Assembly: GCF_002210165.1 (NCBI RefSeq)
Contig: NZ_AQQP01000008.1
Coordinates: forward strand, 186,001-250,000
Reading direction: 5' to 3'
Origin: Phaeobacter sp. 22II1-1F12B
GTDB lineage: Bacteria; Pseudomonadota; Alphaproteobacteria; Rhodobacterales; Rhodobacteraceae
DNA: 64,000 nt
Shown one piece after another: positions 11,101 through 19,476 of the stretch. Numbering within the stretch: the stretch's first letter is position 1; each line of letters begins with the position of its first letter. The notes beneath the pieces were generated by a model. It saw only the letters and a program-made list of their open reading frames with translations. It made no database searches and was not told where the DNA came from. The translations under genes were made by a program, and so were the position numbers.

Positions 11101-11532
11101 GCGGCTACCACGTAGGCCAGCATTGACCTGACCCGCATCATCCAATGCCTCAATGGCGCATTCGAGAAACAGTCTCTGCTGTGGATCCATCGTGTCGGCT
11201 TCACGAGGCAGAATGTTGAAGAATGTCGCATCAAATCCGTCGATCTGGTCGAGAAATCCGCCACGGCGCGTACTCGATTTACCGGGGGTTGCAACTTCGG
11301 GGTCATACCATGCTTCATTGTCCCATCGATCGGCCGGAACCTCTGACGTTGTATCCCGCCCCTCGGCCAAAACTTCCCAATAGGCATCAGGCGAATCCGC
11401 GCCGGGCACACGACAGGACATGCCCACAACCGCAATAGGATCGGCAGAGAGAATACCACCCGCTTTTGCCCGAACATCCTTAGCCAGCATCGAGAGCTTG
11501 AGCGCCGACAGGCCGTTAGTCGAGTCTGTCAT
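5194..11532 (-). CDS. Modular type I polyketide synthase PKS2, fully reducing (KS-AT-DH-ER-KR-ACP)
   Basis: 2112-aa single-module PKS, the only fully reducing module in view; it should install a saturated two-carbon unit. Domains in order: KS about 30-455 (TACSSS Cys near 199, EAHGTGT, NIGHLEAAAG), AT about 545-850 (GQGPQW, GHSVGE Ser near 644, YAFHS), DH about 900-1190, ER about 1390-1690 (HAAAGGVGL near 1535), KR about 1715-1890 (TGGLGAIG near 1722, GQAAYLAAN near 1860) and ACP with GLDSL near 2028. The DH first motif reads DHVIFERTLLPG: catalytic His and Pro are kept but the usual Gly is Glu. The DH Asp motif HPAVLDAAF is present near 1092. The C-terminus (LSDDDILAELEAELAQ) looks like a class-2 docking tail that could engage the PKS3 N-terminus. 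Start and stop both overlap neighbours by 4 bp. Confidence 0.95.
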   Translation of the reverse strand: MTDSTNGLSALKLSMLAKDVRAKAGGILSADPIAVVGMSCRVPGADSPDAYWEVLAEGRDTTSEVPADRWDNEAWYDPEVATPGKSSTRRGGFLDQIDGFDATFFNILPREADTMDPQQRLFLECAIEALDDAGQVNAGLRGSRTGVFVASYHCDYAGLSYRDLSKVDLRTLTGTVHSVVPNRLSYLLDLRGPSVSIDTACSSSLVAIHMACQSLRGGESDLAIAGGVSLMITPDLMVSLSKVGFMAPDGRSKAFDSAADGFGRGEGCGVMVLRRLSDAIAEGNQIHAVIRGSAVNQDGESTLLTAPNGPAQEALIREALDAARVDGASISFIEAHGTGTALGDPIEVGALASTVGIAVEDGAPCYVGTAKANIGHLEAAAGVVGAIKSVLTLKHRVLPPQPLFETLNPNIDLAGTRLKISKQPVAFDPKTVLRCGVSGFGVGGTNAHVVLEEAPRLAEVGMAEAPVGPVIIPLTAKSTEALDDLARKWSEFLRSSPDSLNDIAFTASERRTHYTERLAVVGHDKDQLAKALSEATETGFSRAVLKGTAKKRKLAMVFCGQGPQWFAMGQELASSSPSFRAALEECDAALATHWDTSLKSELSRGEDDTRLQHTEIAQPALFAIQVALARMWMARGVIPDAVTGHSVGEIAALHIAGVIDLATAARIVVHRGRIMQQADGTGAMVAVGVSKEEALRRIGPFEGELSLAAVNSPRTCVLSGVPEALDKVIEGFVRDGVEARRLPVRYAFHSVQMEPFVPDLCAALEGIGTTSPSIRFISTVTGKTMEQGFTAEYFARNMCEPVRFAAAIEELAGVGHDCFLEIGPHPVLGASIAETVNETEVSVIASLRRNLPDAECVAMASAALFVAGVEPDWTAFGPEGKVVPLPSYPWQRRRHWLPDTPAVKPTGRRQHPVLTRRSVLAPGDVTQFEGDAGAIFEWCGDHVIFERTLLPGAAIIEGFLAVARELLGDAVQLYNLTLLKPVEVTNPDTSWQIVARRISDTEQSLEWFIPVESGWDLAATALCELRAGNEADELPTTWPTGEPSQAQFERSGLGFGASFRLLSDIRIDQDLSSGIVSTPPGSAGHILHPAVLDAAFQLALIAAEGVIDAPEKAPFVPVAVSSASMACPSDGPLKAVASVTERSVMSCLANVALFDASGACCARIEGLQLLEATKEIGGVADNKLTYIREWKAHSDQGTPKDADDWLLVDLGGSAETVRDLKQTTGSVFDLTVPDLVNREAVARAIDKVFRDVRPPSGVVLCLRLDPVQIESSSAAEAVIGAIHVIQSLLAQDNISVPHLRLLTRDAQGITSDEPGCSIGASVWGAMGALAIEHPEFSFRAIDADSTASAAALFDEMTQTGPAWTALRNGVRLAPRLERARVANGDIKLQRLAVTGEKAIEAIELSPMEKSDLGADEVRISVRCSGLNFRDVLLALGTYPDASATIGAECSGVVLEVGNSVTRFKAGERVMGMVPCSHAAEAVGTADLLVHAPDRLSDASAAGQPVAYLTASYGLEHLAGIKNGDSILIHAAAGGVGLAALRIAKNCGARIFATAGSKEKRAFVIAEGADHVFDSRKAEFSEEIIRLTDGRGVDIVLNSLAGEFISESLRATAKGGWFLELGKRGILTTEEVALQRPDINYLPYDLGEELINQAGLLPELMSSVIQRFGSDELQPLPVREFPLSAAKSAFRYMAEAKHIGKTVLRASHAPFSIDPEGVYWITGGLGAIGLDAARWLAGHGARQLVLTGRHDPDEHAATAISDLESSGVRIHVFSADAADRGSMTKVRERIDKLGILKGVVHAAGVLRDKAFHLLTAADVREVMSGKFDGAFLLDELTRDRPLDFMILLSGAGLSLGSPGQAAYLAANAGLDSLAHKRRSSGLPALSVALGPWQGGGMAANLQKGGSDVWAERGVPAISPAEGFAAIEEAMSQGRATATVAHIDWPTFLRTTPTGLDLAVFENFSQVAAVPEQVKQPGETQHLLDRLRAQPDVLRAEAMTDALAELAKKAIGLPESASIPPFASLKDEGLDSLMSVEFRNMLVRVGGVPLPVTLLFDHPTLHDLVRYLAEAWSIYIGLTSDNLESKFTDELSDDDILAELEAELAQSVSGGAVS

Positions 11533-14500
11533 CCCCGCACCCCTGTACGTTTCGGACGCAGAGCCACGGCGAGATAGTCGTCGCTGCTGTCGGCGAGGGC
11601 CTCCGCCAGATCGTCGAACGAGAAACCAGCATCCTGCGGGGCTGTTTCTTTCACCGAACCTTCCCGGCGTTTCTCAGCCGGCGCATCTTCGCTGTTTTCA
11701 GCCAGATGACGCGCAAGCGCGGTCACGGTTGGGTAGTTCCAGGCAAGAGTTGCAGGAAGGCGGCGACCAAGTTTGCGTTCCAGCTCGGCACGCAACTCCA
11801 TCGCCATCAAAGAGTTCAAGCCAAGCGAACCAAAAGCGACGTCCGGGTCAATCGTATCCGCCGCGATCTGCAGCACTGAACCTGCTGCCCTTCGAACCAG
11901 ATTGAGTATCAGCGCCCGCCGTTCCTGCGGTGTGGCATTTTCAGGAAGCGCAGAAATAAGCACCGGGGCCGGACCCGCGGCCCGGACGAGCTCACCGAAA
12001 ATAGCCCGCTTGCGGTCGGCGGTTGCAGCGAAAGTGGACCAATCCAGATCCATAATAATCGCTGATCGCTTGCTACGTAAAATCGACCCCATCAGCGGTT
12101 CGAGCTGGTCAGGACCCAGCGTGCGCGCGCCAACGCGTTCAAGCTCGCTGGAATCGGTAAAGTCGCCGGTCTGCTCATGCATGCCGGTCCCGTCCCATGC
12201 ACTCCAACCGATGCTAAGGGCCGGTTGCCCCTGTTGGCGGCGCCTTTCCGCGATCGCTTCGGCTCCGGTATTGGCAGCCGCATAGTTTGCCATCCCAATC
12301 GGCGCCAGCGTCGCAGCGATAGAAGAAAAAACAACAAACAGATCGAGATCGGGCAAAAGCCGGTCGAGAACCTTTGCGCCCTCCAATTTGGCCCGCAGGA
12401 CGGCGTCAAAATCCGCCTCGTTCATTTGTGCCGCCAGCCCGTTGCGGACATTTCCGGCGGCATGGATCAGCGCCCTAATCGGAGGACGACGCTCAGCCGC
12501 ATACGCCGTAAGGGCCTCCTGCATCACGGTCTCATCAGACACGTCGGAAGCAATGTAATGTACCGAAGCACCGCATGCCTCGATCGAGCAAATATTGGCA
12601 ATAGCCCGACTGGCAGGCGACTCAGCCGCAACCGTTTGCCACTCTGCCCGAGGTGGCAGCGGCGTACGTCCCAGCAGCACGAGATGGCGCGCGCCTTCGG
12701 CAGCCACGCGTCGTGCCACGCGGGTTCCTACGCCACCCAGACCACCTGTAATGAGGCAGGCCGCATCTGCGCGCCACGGCAGGGCTCTGGCAGAGGGCGC
12801 CGCAAGTCCACCTTTCAGGCGAGGCAGGAAGCAATCCTTACCGCGCAAAGCAAGCTCGTCCTCGTCCGGTAATCCGACCAGCGACTGTACAAGCAAGGAG
12901 GCCGTACGCGCAGGTTCCTCAGTCGGGTCAAGATCTATCATCCGAATCGGCGGTTCAGGTTGTTCCTGCGCGACAACCCGTGCCGCACCCCATAGCGCAG
13001 CTTGATCCGGATCGCCCTGCTTCGCAGTCTCACCGATGTCCGGTGTCATCGCGCCTCGGGTTACATAGACAAGCTGCCGAGGGCGGAATCCCCCTGCTTG
13101 CAGGCTTTGGCTCAACGCAACCGGGAGCCTTGCCGCTGACCTTCCTTTTGGCGCCAGCGCCATGATCGAAAGACCGTTCAGGTCTTCGCCACCAACGTCG
13201 TCCAAACATCCGACGCGCACCCTTGCGCCGTTGACTCCCAGCGCATCCCGAATGGCAAGAGCAACCCCATCCTCAGGCCCGTCGCCAACAACAAGCCAAT
13301 CGGACAAACCCGCTTCCAGCGCAATTGACGGTATCTCTGTCGGCTGCCAGTCGACATGATAGAGCCAACCTATGGTTTCGGCATCTGGCTGAGGCAGCCG
13401 GTCCGCGTGGGCACCAAAACCGATCTCGGCTTCCTGCACCCAATACCTTTCGCGCTGCCACGGATAGCCCGGAAGATCCGTTCTGCGCGGGTTTTCGCCG
13501 TACAAACTCCGCCAATCCAGTGGACAGCCAACCGTCCAGAGACCGGCAGCACAGGCAACCATTGCATCACTATTGTCGACATCCCGCTTGCCGCAAGCAT
13601 AGGCATGGACAGTCTCTCCCAGATCGCCGCCTATATCCTTGATCGATGGCAAAAGCACAGGGTGTGGGCCGAGTTCGACAAAGACGTTACCGCCAGCGCC
13701 GATGGCTTTGCGCACTGCGGCATCGAAAAGAACCGGCTTTCTAAGATTTTCGCCCCAGTAATCCGCGACGAGTTCGGTGCCGGTAACTTCGCACCCAAAA
13801 ACGGTCGAGATCATCGGTATCTCGCCAGCCTGCGCGGTCAGATCCACCAGACCGCCGCTTAGTTGTGCCGCAAGCGGTTCCATCTGCGGACTGTGCGAGG
13901 CGACATCAACATGCACCCGCCGACAAAAGATACCTTTGTGCTCAACCTCGGCAAGAAACTTATCCAACGCCCCGGTCTCGCCGGAGACGACCGAACTTCT
14001 CGGGCCGTTCCGAGCGGCCAGTCCCAGTTCGGGATACTGCCGCAACCGGGCTTCGAGCGCCTCTCCGACAAGCTCGACAAGTGCCATACCGCCGGTGCCA
14101 CTCAGATCAGCCATCAGAAGACTGCGCTTCGCGACAATCCGCATCGCGTCGTCCAGAGTCAGACTTCCTGAAATCGCAGCAGCAGCAACTTCACCCATGC
14201 TGTGACCGATGACCATATCAGGGTGAATACCCATCGCTTTTAACAGGTTGGCATATGAAATCGCCAAGGCCACAAGCGTCGGTTGGATCACATCGATCCG
14301 GTTATTTTCTGGCAAGCCGTTAACCGTCAGAACTTCTTCAAGTTGCCAGTCAACGATCTTGGAAAGTGCCTTGGAACAATCGGCAATAGATTTGCTGAAC
14401 ACGGGGCTGTTTTTCAGCAATTCCCGGGCCATACCTTGCCATTGCCCCCCTTGTCCGGGAGCCACGAAAACAACTTTTGGAGCTACCTCGGGCGCCAATC

Positions 14501-16082
14501 CACGCAGGCCCGAATTTTCGCCGGCAGCAAGAGCGCGAAGCTGTGTCAGGACACCCTCTGAGCCGAATCCACCAAGAACCGCACGTTCCATCAATCCGGT
14601 TCGGTGCTGTGATGCCGCGGCGCAAATTTTGGCCAGTTCGGCATCTCCTGCTCGCTCGGTAGCTTCGAGGTAGCGCCCGGCAAGTGCCTGCAGCCCAGAC
14701 CCTGTCTGCGCCGAGATTGGCAGAACAAGTTTGAAACCCGTCAACACGCAATGCGAATTGCCCCGGGTCATGTTAGGGGCAGGGGGCGACTGTAGCACGA
14801 CATGGCTATTTGATCCGGCGATGCCAAAGCTGTTGACCCCTGCCAGCCACCCGGTTTCACTTTCGGGAAGGGTCTGGCGAATCTTCGGTATAGCCACACT
14901 CATTCCATCCCAATCGACCTCTGGGTTCGGCGTTTCCAGATGGAGGCTTGGCGGTACTTTGCCGTGTTTCAGAATGAGCGCTGTCTTGATCAGACCTGCC
15001 AGCCCCGCGGCACCTTCGGTATGGCCGATATTGGTTTTAACAGACCCGACCAGCAGTTTTCCTTCCCGACGGTCACCGACAATTTCGCCAATAGCGCCAA
15101 GTTCCACTGGATCGCCTTTTCGGGTGCCCGTGCCATGCGCTTCGACATAGGATATCTGCCTGGCCTCGGCTCCCGCGTCGGCAAGCGCCGAGCGCAGTAG
15201 CTGCTCCTGACCGCCTCGTCCCGGCGTGCCAAAAGATTGCCCACTGCGACCGTCATTATTGACCGCGCTACCACGCACAACCGCGTGAATGCGGTCCCCG
15301 TCCGCCAGCGCCCGATCGAGCCGCTTCAAGAGAAGCATACCTGCGCCTTCACTGCGCACGTATCCGTCTCCGCCGGCGTCTCCGAATTTGCAGCGGCCAT
15401 CTGGTGCCATCATCCGGCTCTGGGAAAAGCCAATCGTGATATGCGGGCTGAGAATGATATTCACGCCCGCCGCAAAAGCCATCTCGCTCTCGCCGCTGCG
15501 CAGGCTTTGCAAAGCCAGATGGACGGCCGTCAGAGATGATGCACAGGCTGTGTCGATCGAGAGGCTCGGACCCTGAAGCCCAAGACAGTATGACAGGCGG
15601 CCGGGCGTCGCATAACGACCGCTGCCGGAGGTCTTGCGGAAATCCATTGCTTCTTCATGACGGAGAAGTCGCGCTTCAAAATCCGATACCCATTGTCCAA
15701 CAAAGACGCCCACAGGGCGATCCCGCAGTTGGGCGGCATCCAGTCCGGCGTCTTCTATTGCCTCCCAAGCGGTTTCAAGCACCAGCCTCTGCCCGGGATC
15801 CATGCTTTCAGCTTCGCGCGGTGCGATCCCGAAAAACCGGGCATCGAAGCGATCTATATCCTCAAGGAAACCGCCAAAGCGGGTAGTGATGTGACCGGCT
15901 TTGGCCGGCGTAGGGTCATAGAGACGACCCATATCCATGCGATCAGCCGGAATCTCGGTAATCGCGTCGCCGCCGTCCATCAGGAAACGCCAGAATTCTT
16001 CCGTAGAAGACAGCCCCCCCGGAAATCTTAGCCCGATGCCGACGATCGCGGCCGAGCGGGACGGATCGTAAATTTGGTTCAC
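11529..16082 (-). CDS. Modular type I polyketide synthase PKS1 (KS-AT-KR-ACP)
   Basis: 1517-aa PKS and first synthase of the leftward operon. It starts at a GTG (16082-16080) whose GTGA overlaps the thioesterase stop; no strong ribosome site precedes it, so translation is probably coupled. KS covers about 10-430 (TACASS Cys near 178, EAHGTGT, NIGHTEGAAG). AT covers about 525-820 (GQGGQW, GHSMGE Ser near 626, VASHS in the specificity loop, which is nearer the methylmalonyl YASHS form than the malonyl HAFHS form). KR covers about 1100-1300 (TGGLGGVG near 1113, FSSIAA, NYAAAN near 1267), then ACP with LGLNSL near 1421, where the usual Asp before the phosphopantetheine Ser is Asn. There is no KSQ or loading module, so the starter must come from elsewhere. 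The N-terminus is short (about 9 residues before the KS), without a coiled docking helix. Confidence 0.95.
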   Translation of the reverse strand: MNQIYDPSRSAAIVGIGLRFPGGLSSTEEFWRFLMDGGDAITEIPADRMDMGRLYDPTPAKAGHITTRFGGFLEDIDRFDARFFGIAPREAESMDPGQRLVLETAWEAIEDAGLDAAQLRDRPVGVFVGQWVSDFEARLLRHEEAMDFRKTSGSGRYATPGRLSYCLGLQGPSLSIDTACASSLTAVHLALQSLRSGESEMAFAAGVNIILSPHITIGFSQSRMMAPDGRCKFGDAGGDGYVRSEGAGMLLLKRLDRALADGDRIHAVVRGSAVNNDGRSGQSFGTPGRGGQEQLLRSALADAGAEARQISYVEAHGTGTRKGDPVELGAIGEIVGDRREGKLLVGSVKTNIGHTEGAAGLAGLIKTALILKHGKVPPSLHLETPNPEVDWDGMSVAIPKIRQTLPESETGWLAGVNSFGIAGSNSHVVLQSPPAPNMTRGNSHCVLTGFKLVLPISAQTGSGLQALAGRYLEATERAGDAELAKICAAASQHRTGLMERAVLGGFGSEGVLTQLRALAAGENSGLRGLAPEVAPKVVFVAPGQGGQWQGMARELLKNSPVFSKSIADCSKALSKIVDWQLEEVLTVNGLPENNRIDVIQPTLVALAISYANLLKAMGIHPDMVIGHSMGEVAAAAISGSLTLDDAMRIVAKRSLLMADLSGTGGMALVELVGEALEARLRQYPELGLAARNGPRSSVVSGETGALDKFLAEVEHKGIFCRRVHVDVASHSPQMEPLAAQLSGGLVDLTAQAGEIPMISTVFGCEVTGTELVADYWGENLRKPVLFDAAVRKAIGAGGNVFVELGPHPVLLPSIKDIGGDLGETVHAYACGKRDVDNSDAMVACAAGLWTVGCPLDWRSLYGENPRRTDLPGYPWQRERYWVQEAEIGFGAHADRLPQPDAETIGWLYHVDWQPTEIPSIALEAGLSDWLVVGDGPEDGVALAIRDALGVNGARVRVGCLDDVGGEDLNGLSIMALAPKGRSAARLPVALSQSLQAGGFRPRQLVYVTRGAMTPDIGETAKQGDPDQAALWGAARVVAQEQPEPPIRMIDLDPTEEPARTASLLVQSLVGLPDEDELALRGKDCFLPRLKGGLAAPSARALPWRADAACLITGGLGGVGTRVARRVAAEGARHLVLLGRTPLPPRAEWQTVAAESPASRAIANICSIEACGASVHYIASDVSDETVMQEALTAYAAERRPPIRALIHAAGNVRNGLAAQMNEADFDAVLRAKLEGAKVLDRLLPDLDLFVVFSSIAATLAPIGMANYAAANTGAEAIAERRRQQGQPALSIGWSAWDGTGMHEQTGDFTDSSELERVGARTLGPDQLEPLMGSILRSKRSAIIMDLDWSTFAATADRKRAIFGELVRAAGPAPVLISALPENATPQERRALILNLVRRAAGSVLQIAADTIDPDVAFGSLGLNSLMAMELRAELERKLGRRLPATLAWNYPTVTALARHLAENSEDAPAEKRREGSVKETAPQDAGFSFDDLAEALADSSDDYLAVALRPKRTGVRG

Positions 16083-16942
16083 GGTTGTAGCCGTTGCCTT
16101 GGACTGACGTCACGCGCGTATTTCAGCGTCTCGGCTATCTCGTCCAGCAGTGCATCTCGCTGATTGTCGAGAAAGAAATGATCGCCCTCGAACATCCGCC
16201 TACGGTAACCGGAAGCGGTCCAGTCCTGCCAGTAATCGATCAGGTCGGCTGAAATGATGGAATCCGAAAGTCCGCCAAAGGTCGTGATCGGGGAAGGCAA
16301 GTCCACTGCGCGCTGACCTTCGATATGTTCAAGCGCACGGATGTCGGCGCGCAACGCCGGAAGGAGCATCGCAAGGATATCGGGCTCATTCAGGATCTGC
16401 TCGGGAATGCCGCCATATCTTGTGTTGATCTCGGAAACGAACTCGTCATCGCTCATGTGCGACATGGGCGGTACAGGACTCGGACAATTTGGCGGGTGCC
16501 GGGCGGACAGGAACAGATGAACCGGCACCGGATAGCCCGCGCGCTCCAGTTCCAGGCAGGTAAAAGCCGCGAGAGTCGCGCCAAAACTATGGCCAAAAAA
16601 GGCATAGGGACGGTCCGTCAGTGGCGCGATGGCTTTGACAAGACGCGCGGCAAGGTCGGGTATTGAGGCCATCGCCGGTTCGCCAAGCCGATTGGCACGA
16701 CCGGGCGGCTGTACAGGGTACACATCCAGAATACCCGGCCGCGCATTAATCCATGACCGGTACATCGCGGCACCGTAGCCAGCACAGGGAATGCAAAACA
16801 GGCGGACACCATCGTCCTGCCGCGCCCCGGGACGCAGAAACCATTTTTCGTCTGTCGTTTCGGGGGATATTTGACCGGTATGCGATTCTAGGTTTTGCGA
16901 CCGCTTTTTGACGGGGATCTCTGGCTTGGGAAAGTCACGCAA
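16079..16942 (-). CDS. Type II thioesterase (GrsT/TEII family)
   Basis: About 287-aa alpha/beta hydrolase of the stand-alone thioesterase family that removes stalled or mis-primed acyl groups from carrier proteins; it could also help release. The catalytic set is visible: Ser in GHSFG near residue 118, Asp in GGLSDSIIS, His in EGDHFFLD, plus the TEII-typical segment GGIPEQILNEP. There is no ATG near the N-terminus. I chose the TTG at 16942 because AGGAG lies 7 bases before it; TTG codons at 16948 and 16960 are in frame but badly placed relative to that AGGAG. The 3' end overlaps the PKS1 GTG by 4 bp, so it heads the PKS transcript. Function is confident, the start moderately so. Confidence 0.9.
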   Translation of the reverse strand: MRDFPKPEIPVKKRSQNLESHTGQISPETTDEKWFLRPGARQDDGVRLFCIPCAGYGAAMYRSWINARPGILDVYPVQPPGRANRLGEPAMASIPDLAARLVKAIAPLTDRPYAFFGHSFGATLAAFTCLELERAGYPVPVHLFLSARHPPNCPSPVPPMSHMSDDEFVSEINTRYGGIPEQILNEPDILAMLLPALRADIRALEHIEGQRAVDLPSPITTFGGLSDSIISADLIDYWQDWTASGYRRRMFEGDHFFLDNQRDALLDEIAETLKYARDVSPRQRLQP

Positions 16943-17062
16943 AGACAAACTCCTGTACAAATACTTTTTCGGAACGGAGTCCCAAAAATCATTACATCGA
17001 AAAATAAAAATGTAGCTCTATACATGCTAAGTAGTATCGCAGCTTTTTTAAGCTGTCTATTG
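16943..17062 (-). promoter_or_regulatory. AT-rich leader upstream of the thioesterase-PKS operon
   Basis: 120 bp between the flippase stop and the thioesterase start, much more AT-rich than its surroundings. It contains the inverted repeat CAGCTT-TTTT-AAGCTG (17040-17055), 7 bp after the flippase stop. On the minus strand no T-run follows the repeat, so it is a poor intrinsic terminator. The stretch may hold an internal promoter for the thioesterase/PKS genes or simply join them to the PPTase-flippase transcript. I cannot pick out a convincing -35/-10 pair. Confidence 0.4.
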
Positions 17063-18550
17063 TCAATCCGTTTCGGGCACTGAATGCCGGGGTTCATCAC
17101 GGTTTCTTGTCAGTCTCTGCAAAACTGCGCGAAATAGTGGCAGTATTTCCTGCCGAATCGGATGATCAAGAAAAACGATTCCCAAAATCCAGCCCACCCC
17201 CGCCGTACACAAAACAGCAAAGCTCATGAGAGCGCCAAGCATCTCCGGGCCGCCAAAAAGCATGACCAGACCAGCCACCGGCAGAATCGAGATCGCCGTC
17301 GTTCCAAAGCTCCGGAGCATCGATGTCAAAAGTTGGCGGATTGAAAAACCAATCAACCCTTTAACCGCCCATGTCGATGCCACAACAGAAACGCCGACGA
17401 TGATAAAGGTGCTCCAGGCAACAGCGGTCATGCCGAACTGGGCGGCGACCAGAACGACTGGCAGCGATACCAACATCTGCAACAGAGCAAGCAGGAACAG
17501 GCGCCGTGTTTTTCCCAGAGCGACGATCAGCGGATAATTGATGCCCGGTGAAAAATTCAGCAACAACGCACCAGCGATGATCTGCACAAGTGGAATCACC
17601 TCCAGCCAGTCCGGCCCCAGAAAGCCGCGCACGAGCGGATGCGCCAGAAGGATAACCAGCACAAGGCAGGGCCACATAAAGGCGGTCAGCTTCTCAATCA
17701 CGCCAAGATATGTTGCAGCCAGATTCTCCCTGCGCCGGGCGAGGTCGGAAAAGGCCGGAAGAGCCACTTCGGTCACGCCAGCCAGAATGACTTTCTCGGG
17801 AAACTGGCAGATCTGCGTCGCCCTGTGCAAAAGCCCGACCACACCCGGCGTGAGGATAACCCCCAGAATGGAGATCGTCAGATAGTTCGACGCATCGCGC
17901 AGGATCGACGCTCCGCCGGTGAAAAGGCTGAACGATAGAATCTCGCGCCATGATGCAAATCCGGGCCTGAACATCTCTCGTGTCGGTTTCAACCAGAACA
18001 ACAAAAGCGCGCCCGTTAGACCCGATGCCACGTTGGCCAGAGCGAAGCTCTGATAGCTAAAGTCGAGGGCGGCAAAGAAAAGCAGGACGGCTGAGTTCAC
18101 CACCGCACTGCAGACAGCCACGGCAGCGAGTTTGCGAAAGGCCAGTTCACGCGACAGGAGCCCGTAGAGCGGATAAGCGATTGATCCGGTCAGGAAACCG
18201 ATAAGAGAGACATGCAAAAATGCCGTCAGGCCCGGCTGATCGAAAGTATGCGCGATGACCGGGGCAGCCAAGGCCAGAATCGCTGCCAGCACCAGCGTAA
18301 TACTTAAATTAATAGTGAAAACCCCGCGCAGGCGGTCTTCCGTCAGCTCTTCGACCTGCACAAGATACGCGGCCGATCCCAGCTCTCTTACAGCACCCGC
18401 TACAGCAAGCGTGGCCATGCCAAGCACCGCGACTCCATACTCAAAGGGCAGTATAAGTCGGGAAACAACGGCAGTTGTGCCAAGGCCGATTATCGTAGTG
18501 GCGTAGTTCCCTGCCGTGGCATGAAGCAGAGCCGATCTTATCCTGCTCAT
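17063..18550 (-). CDS. MOP-superfamily flippase (Wzx/lipopolysaccharide-biosynthesis exporter type)
   Basis: 495-aa integral membrane protein with about 12-14 hydrophobic segments along its whole length, beginning SALLHATAGNYATTIIGLGT, characteristic of polysaccharide flippases of the MOP exporter superfamily. Such proteins move lipid-linked sugars, and related MATE members move small molecules across the inner membrane. Its ATG overlaps the PPTase stop (TAATG), so the two are co-translated from the 19.5-kb divergent promoter. Between a PPTase and PKS genes it is best read as the candidate exporter of the product or of a lipid-bound intermediate; that role is inference. No other polysaccharide gene is nearby. 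Length and topology are normal for the family. Confidence 0.85.
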   Translation of the reverse strand: MSRIRSALLHATAGNYATTIIGLGTTAVVSRLILPFEYGVAVLGMATLAVAGAVRELGSAAYLVQVEELTEDRLRGVFTINLSITLVLAAILALAAPVIAHTFDQPGLTAFLHVSLIGFLTGSIAYPLYGLLSRELAFRKLAAVAVCSAVVNSAVLLFFAALDFSYQSFALANVASGLTGALLLFWLKPTREMFRPGFASWREILSFSLFTGGASILRDASNYLTISILGVILTPGVVGLLHRATQICQFPEKVILAGVTEVALPAFSDLARRRENLAATYLGVIEKLTAFMWPCLVLVILLAHPLVRGFLGPDWLEVIPLVQIIAGALLLNFSPGINYPLIVALGKTRRLFLLALLQMLVSLPVVLVAAQFGMTAVAWSTFIIVGVSVVASTWAVKGLIGFSIRQLLTSMLRSFGTTAISILPVAGLVMLFGGPEMLGALMSFAVLCTAGVGWILGIVFLDHPIRQEILPLFRAVLQRLTRNRDEPRHSVPETD

Positions 18551-19476
18551 TACCGACCCACGCGCTCTGGTGGGGAGTTATCGCGTCCAATCGCCTTGCC
18601 CGTTTCCTTCCCCGACAGTCTCAGGAATCTGACCTTTTCACTCGCGCCCGGAGCGGCGAGCGCAGCGCTGAAACCCTGTGGAGCTGGCAGATCGATCAAC
18701 TTTGGATGAAACCCGTTTCGCACCGCGCCAGCTTCAAAGGCTACATACGGGCGCACGCCCGGCTCAACAGGCACGACAAAGCTATCAAGTTTCATTCCCA
18801 ACCCACGCCCGTCGGCTTTGATGACAGCTTCCTTCCGGGTCCAGCATTTGAAAAACGCATCAAGACGCTGGTGCTCCGGAAGGCATTGATAGGCCGCATG
18901 CTCGGACGGTGCGAATACGCTCTCTGCCAGACTGTCGAGATCGTCCGTCTTGCGCTGTTCTTCTATGTCGACCCCGAGATCGCCGCTTCTAGCGATGGCC
19001 AGCATCGCCAGATTGCCGGAATGCGACAGGTTGAAAATCGGGGATGGCTTGCTTTCACCACACAGGAACGGTTTGCCCTCAGCACCTTTATCGAACTTCA
19101 GCGCTGCTGCTGGCATAGCTGCGTAGGGCGACAGTACTTCGCGCATCTGCGCATGAGCCGCTCGGAAGCGTTTTTGCAAGAGAGGAAATGCAAACGCCGC
19201 ACAGCGCACAGCCTCTTCATCTGACAACAAGACATCCATCGCCGCGTCCGAAAGTGCCGGAAAATCCAGATCCATCAGCCACACATGCACCTCATCCTCT
19301 GTCAGCAGAGCGGCCGCATTTAGCGGAGGAAGCGGCGTGTAGGTCTCCGGTTCTCTTTCCCAGGCTCGCGAATATTCGATGTCCATGTCGTCGAAGGACC
19401 ACGATTCCCAAGTGGAAGCAGATTCTATCCTGGAAAATTCAACCTTGGATTGCGCTAGGGCTGTTTCATTAGGCAT
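18550..19476 (-). CDS. Sfp-type 4'-phosphopantetheinyl transferase with N-terminal extension
   Basis: 308-aa enzyme predicted to convert the carrier domains of the neighbouring synthases to holo form by transferring phosphopantetheine from CoA to the carrier serine. Family motifs are clear: FNLSHSGNLAMLA, GVDIEE (Mg-binding Asp/Glu), then FFKCWTRKEAVIKADGRGL. Sfp proteins are usually about 220-250 aa; here roughly 60 residues precede the recognisable fold (it begins near VHVWLMDLDFPAL), and they contain several Trp and acidic residues of unknown purpose. The ATG at 19476 is the first gene start of the leftward unit. The nearest purine-rich ribosome site (TAAGAG) is weak and rather far upstream. 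A start deeper in the frame is possible, but the extension is uninterrupted. Confidence 0.93.
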   Translation of the reverse strand: MPNETALAQSKVEFSRIESASTWESWSFDDMDIEYSRAWEREPETYTPLPPLNAAALLTEDEVHVWLMDLDFPALSDAAMDVLLSDEEAVRCAAFAFPLLQKRFRAAHAQMREVLSPYAAMPAAALKFDKGAEGKPFLCGESKPSPIFNLSHSGNLAMLAIARSGDLGVDIEEQRKTDDLDSLAESVFAPSEHAAYQCLPEHQRLDAFFKCWTRKEAVIKADGRGLGMKLDSFVVPVEPGVRPYVAFEAGAVRNGFHPKLIDLPAPQGFSAALAAPGASEKVRFLRLSGKETGKAIGRDNSPPERVGR

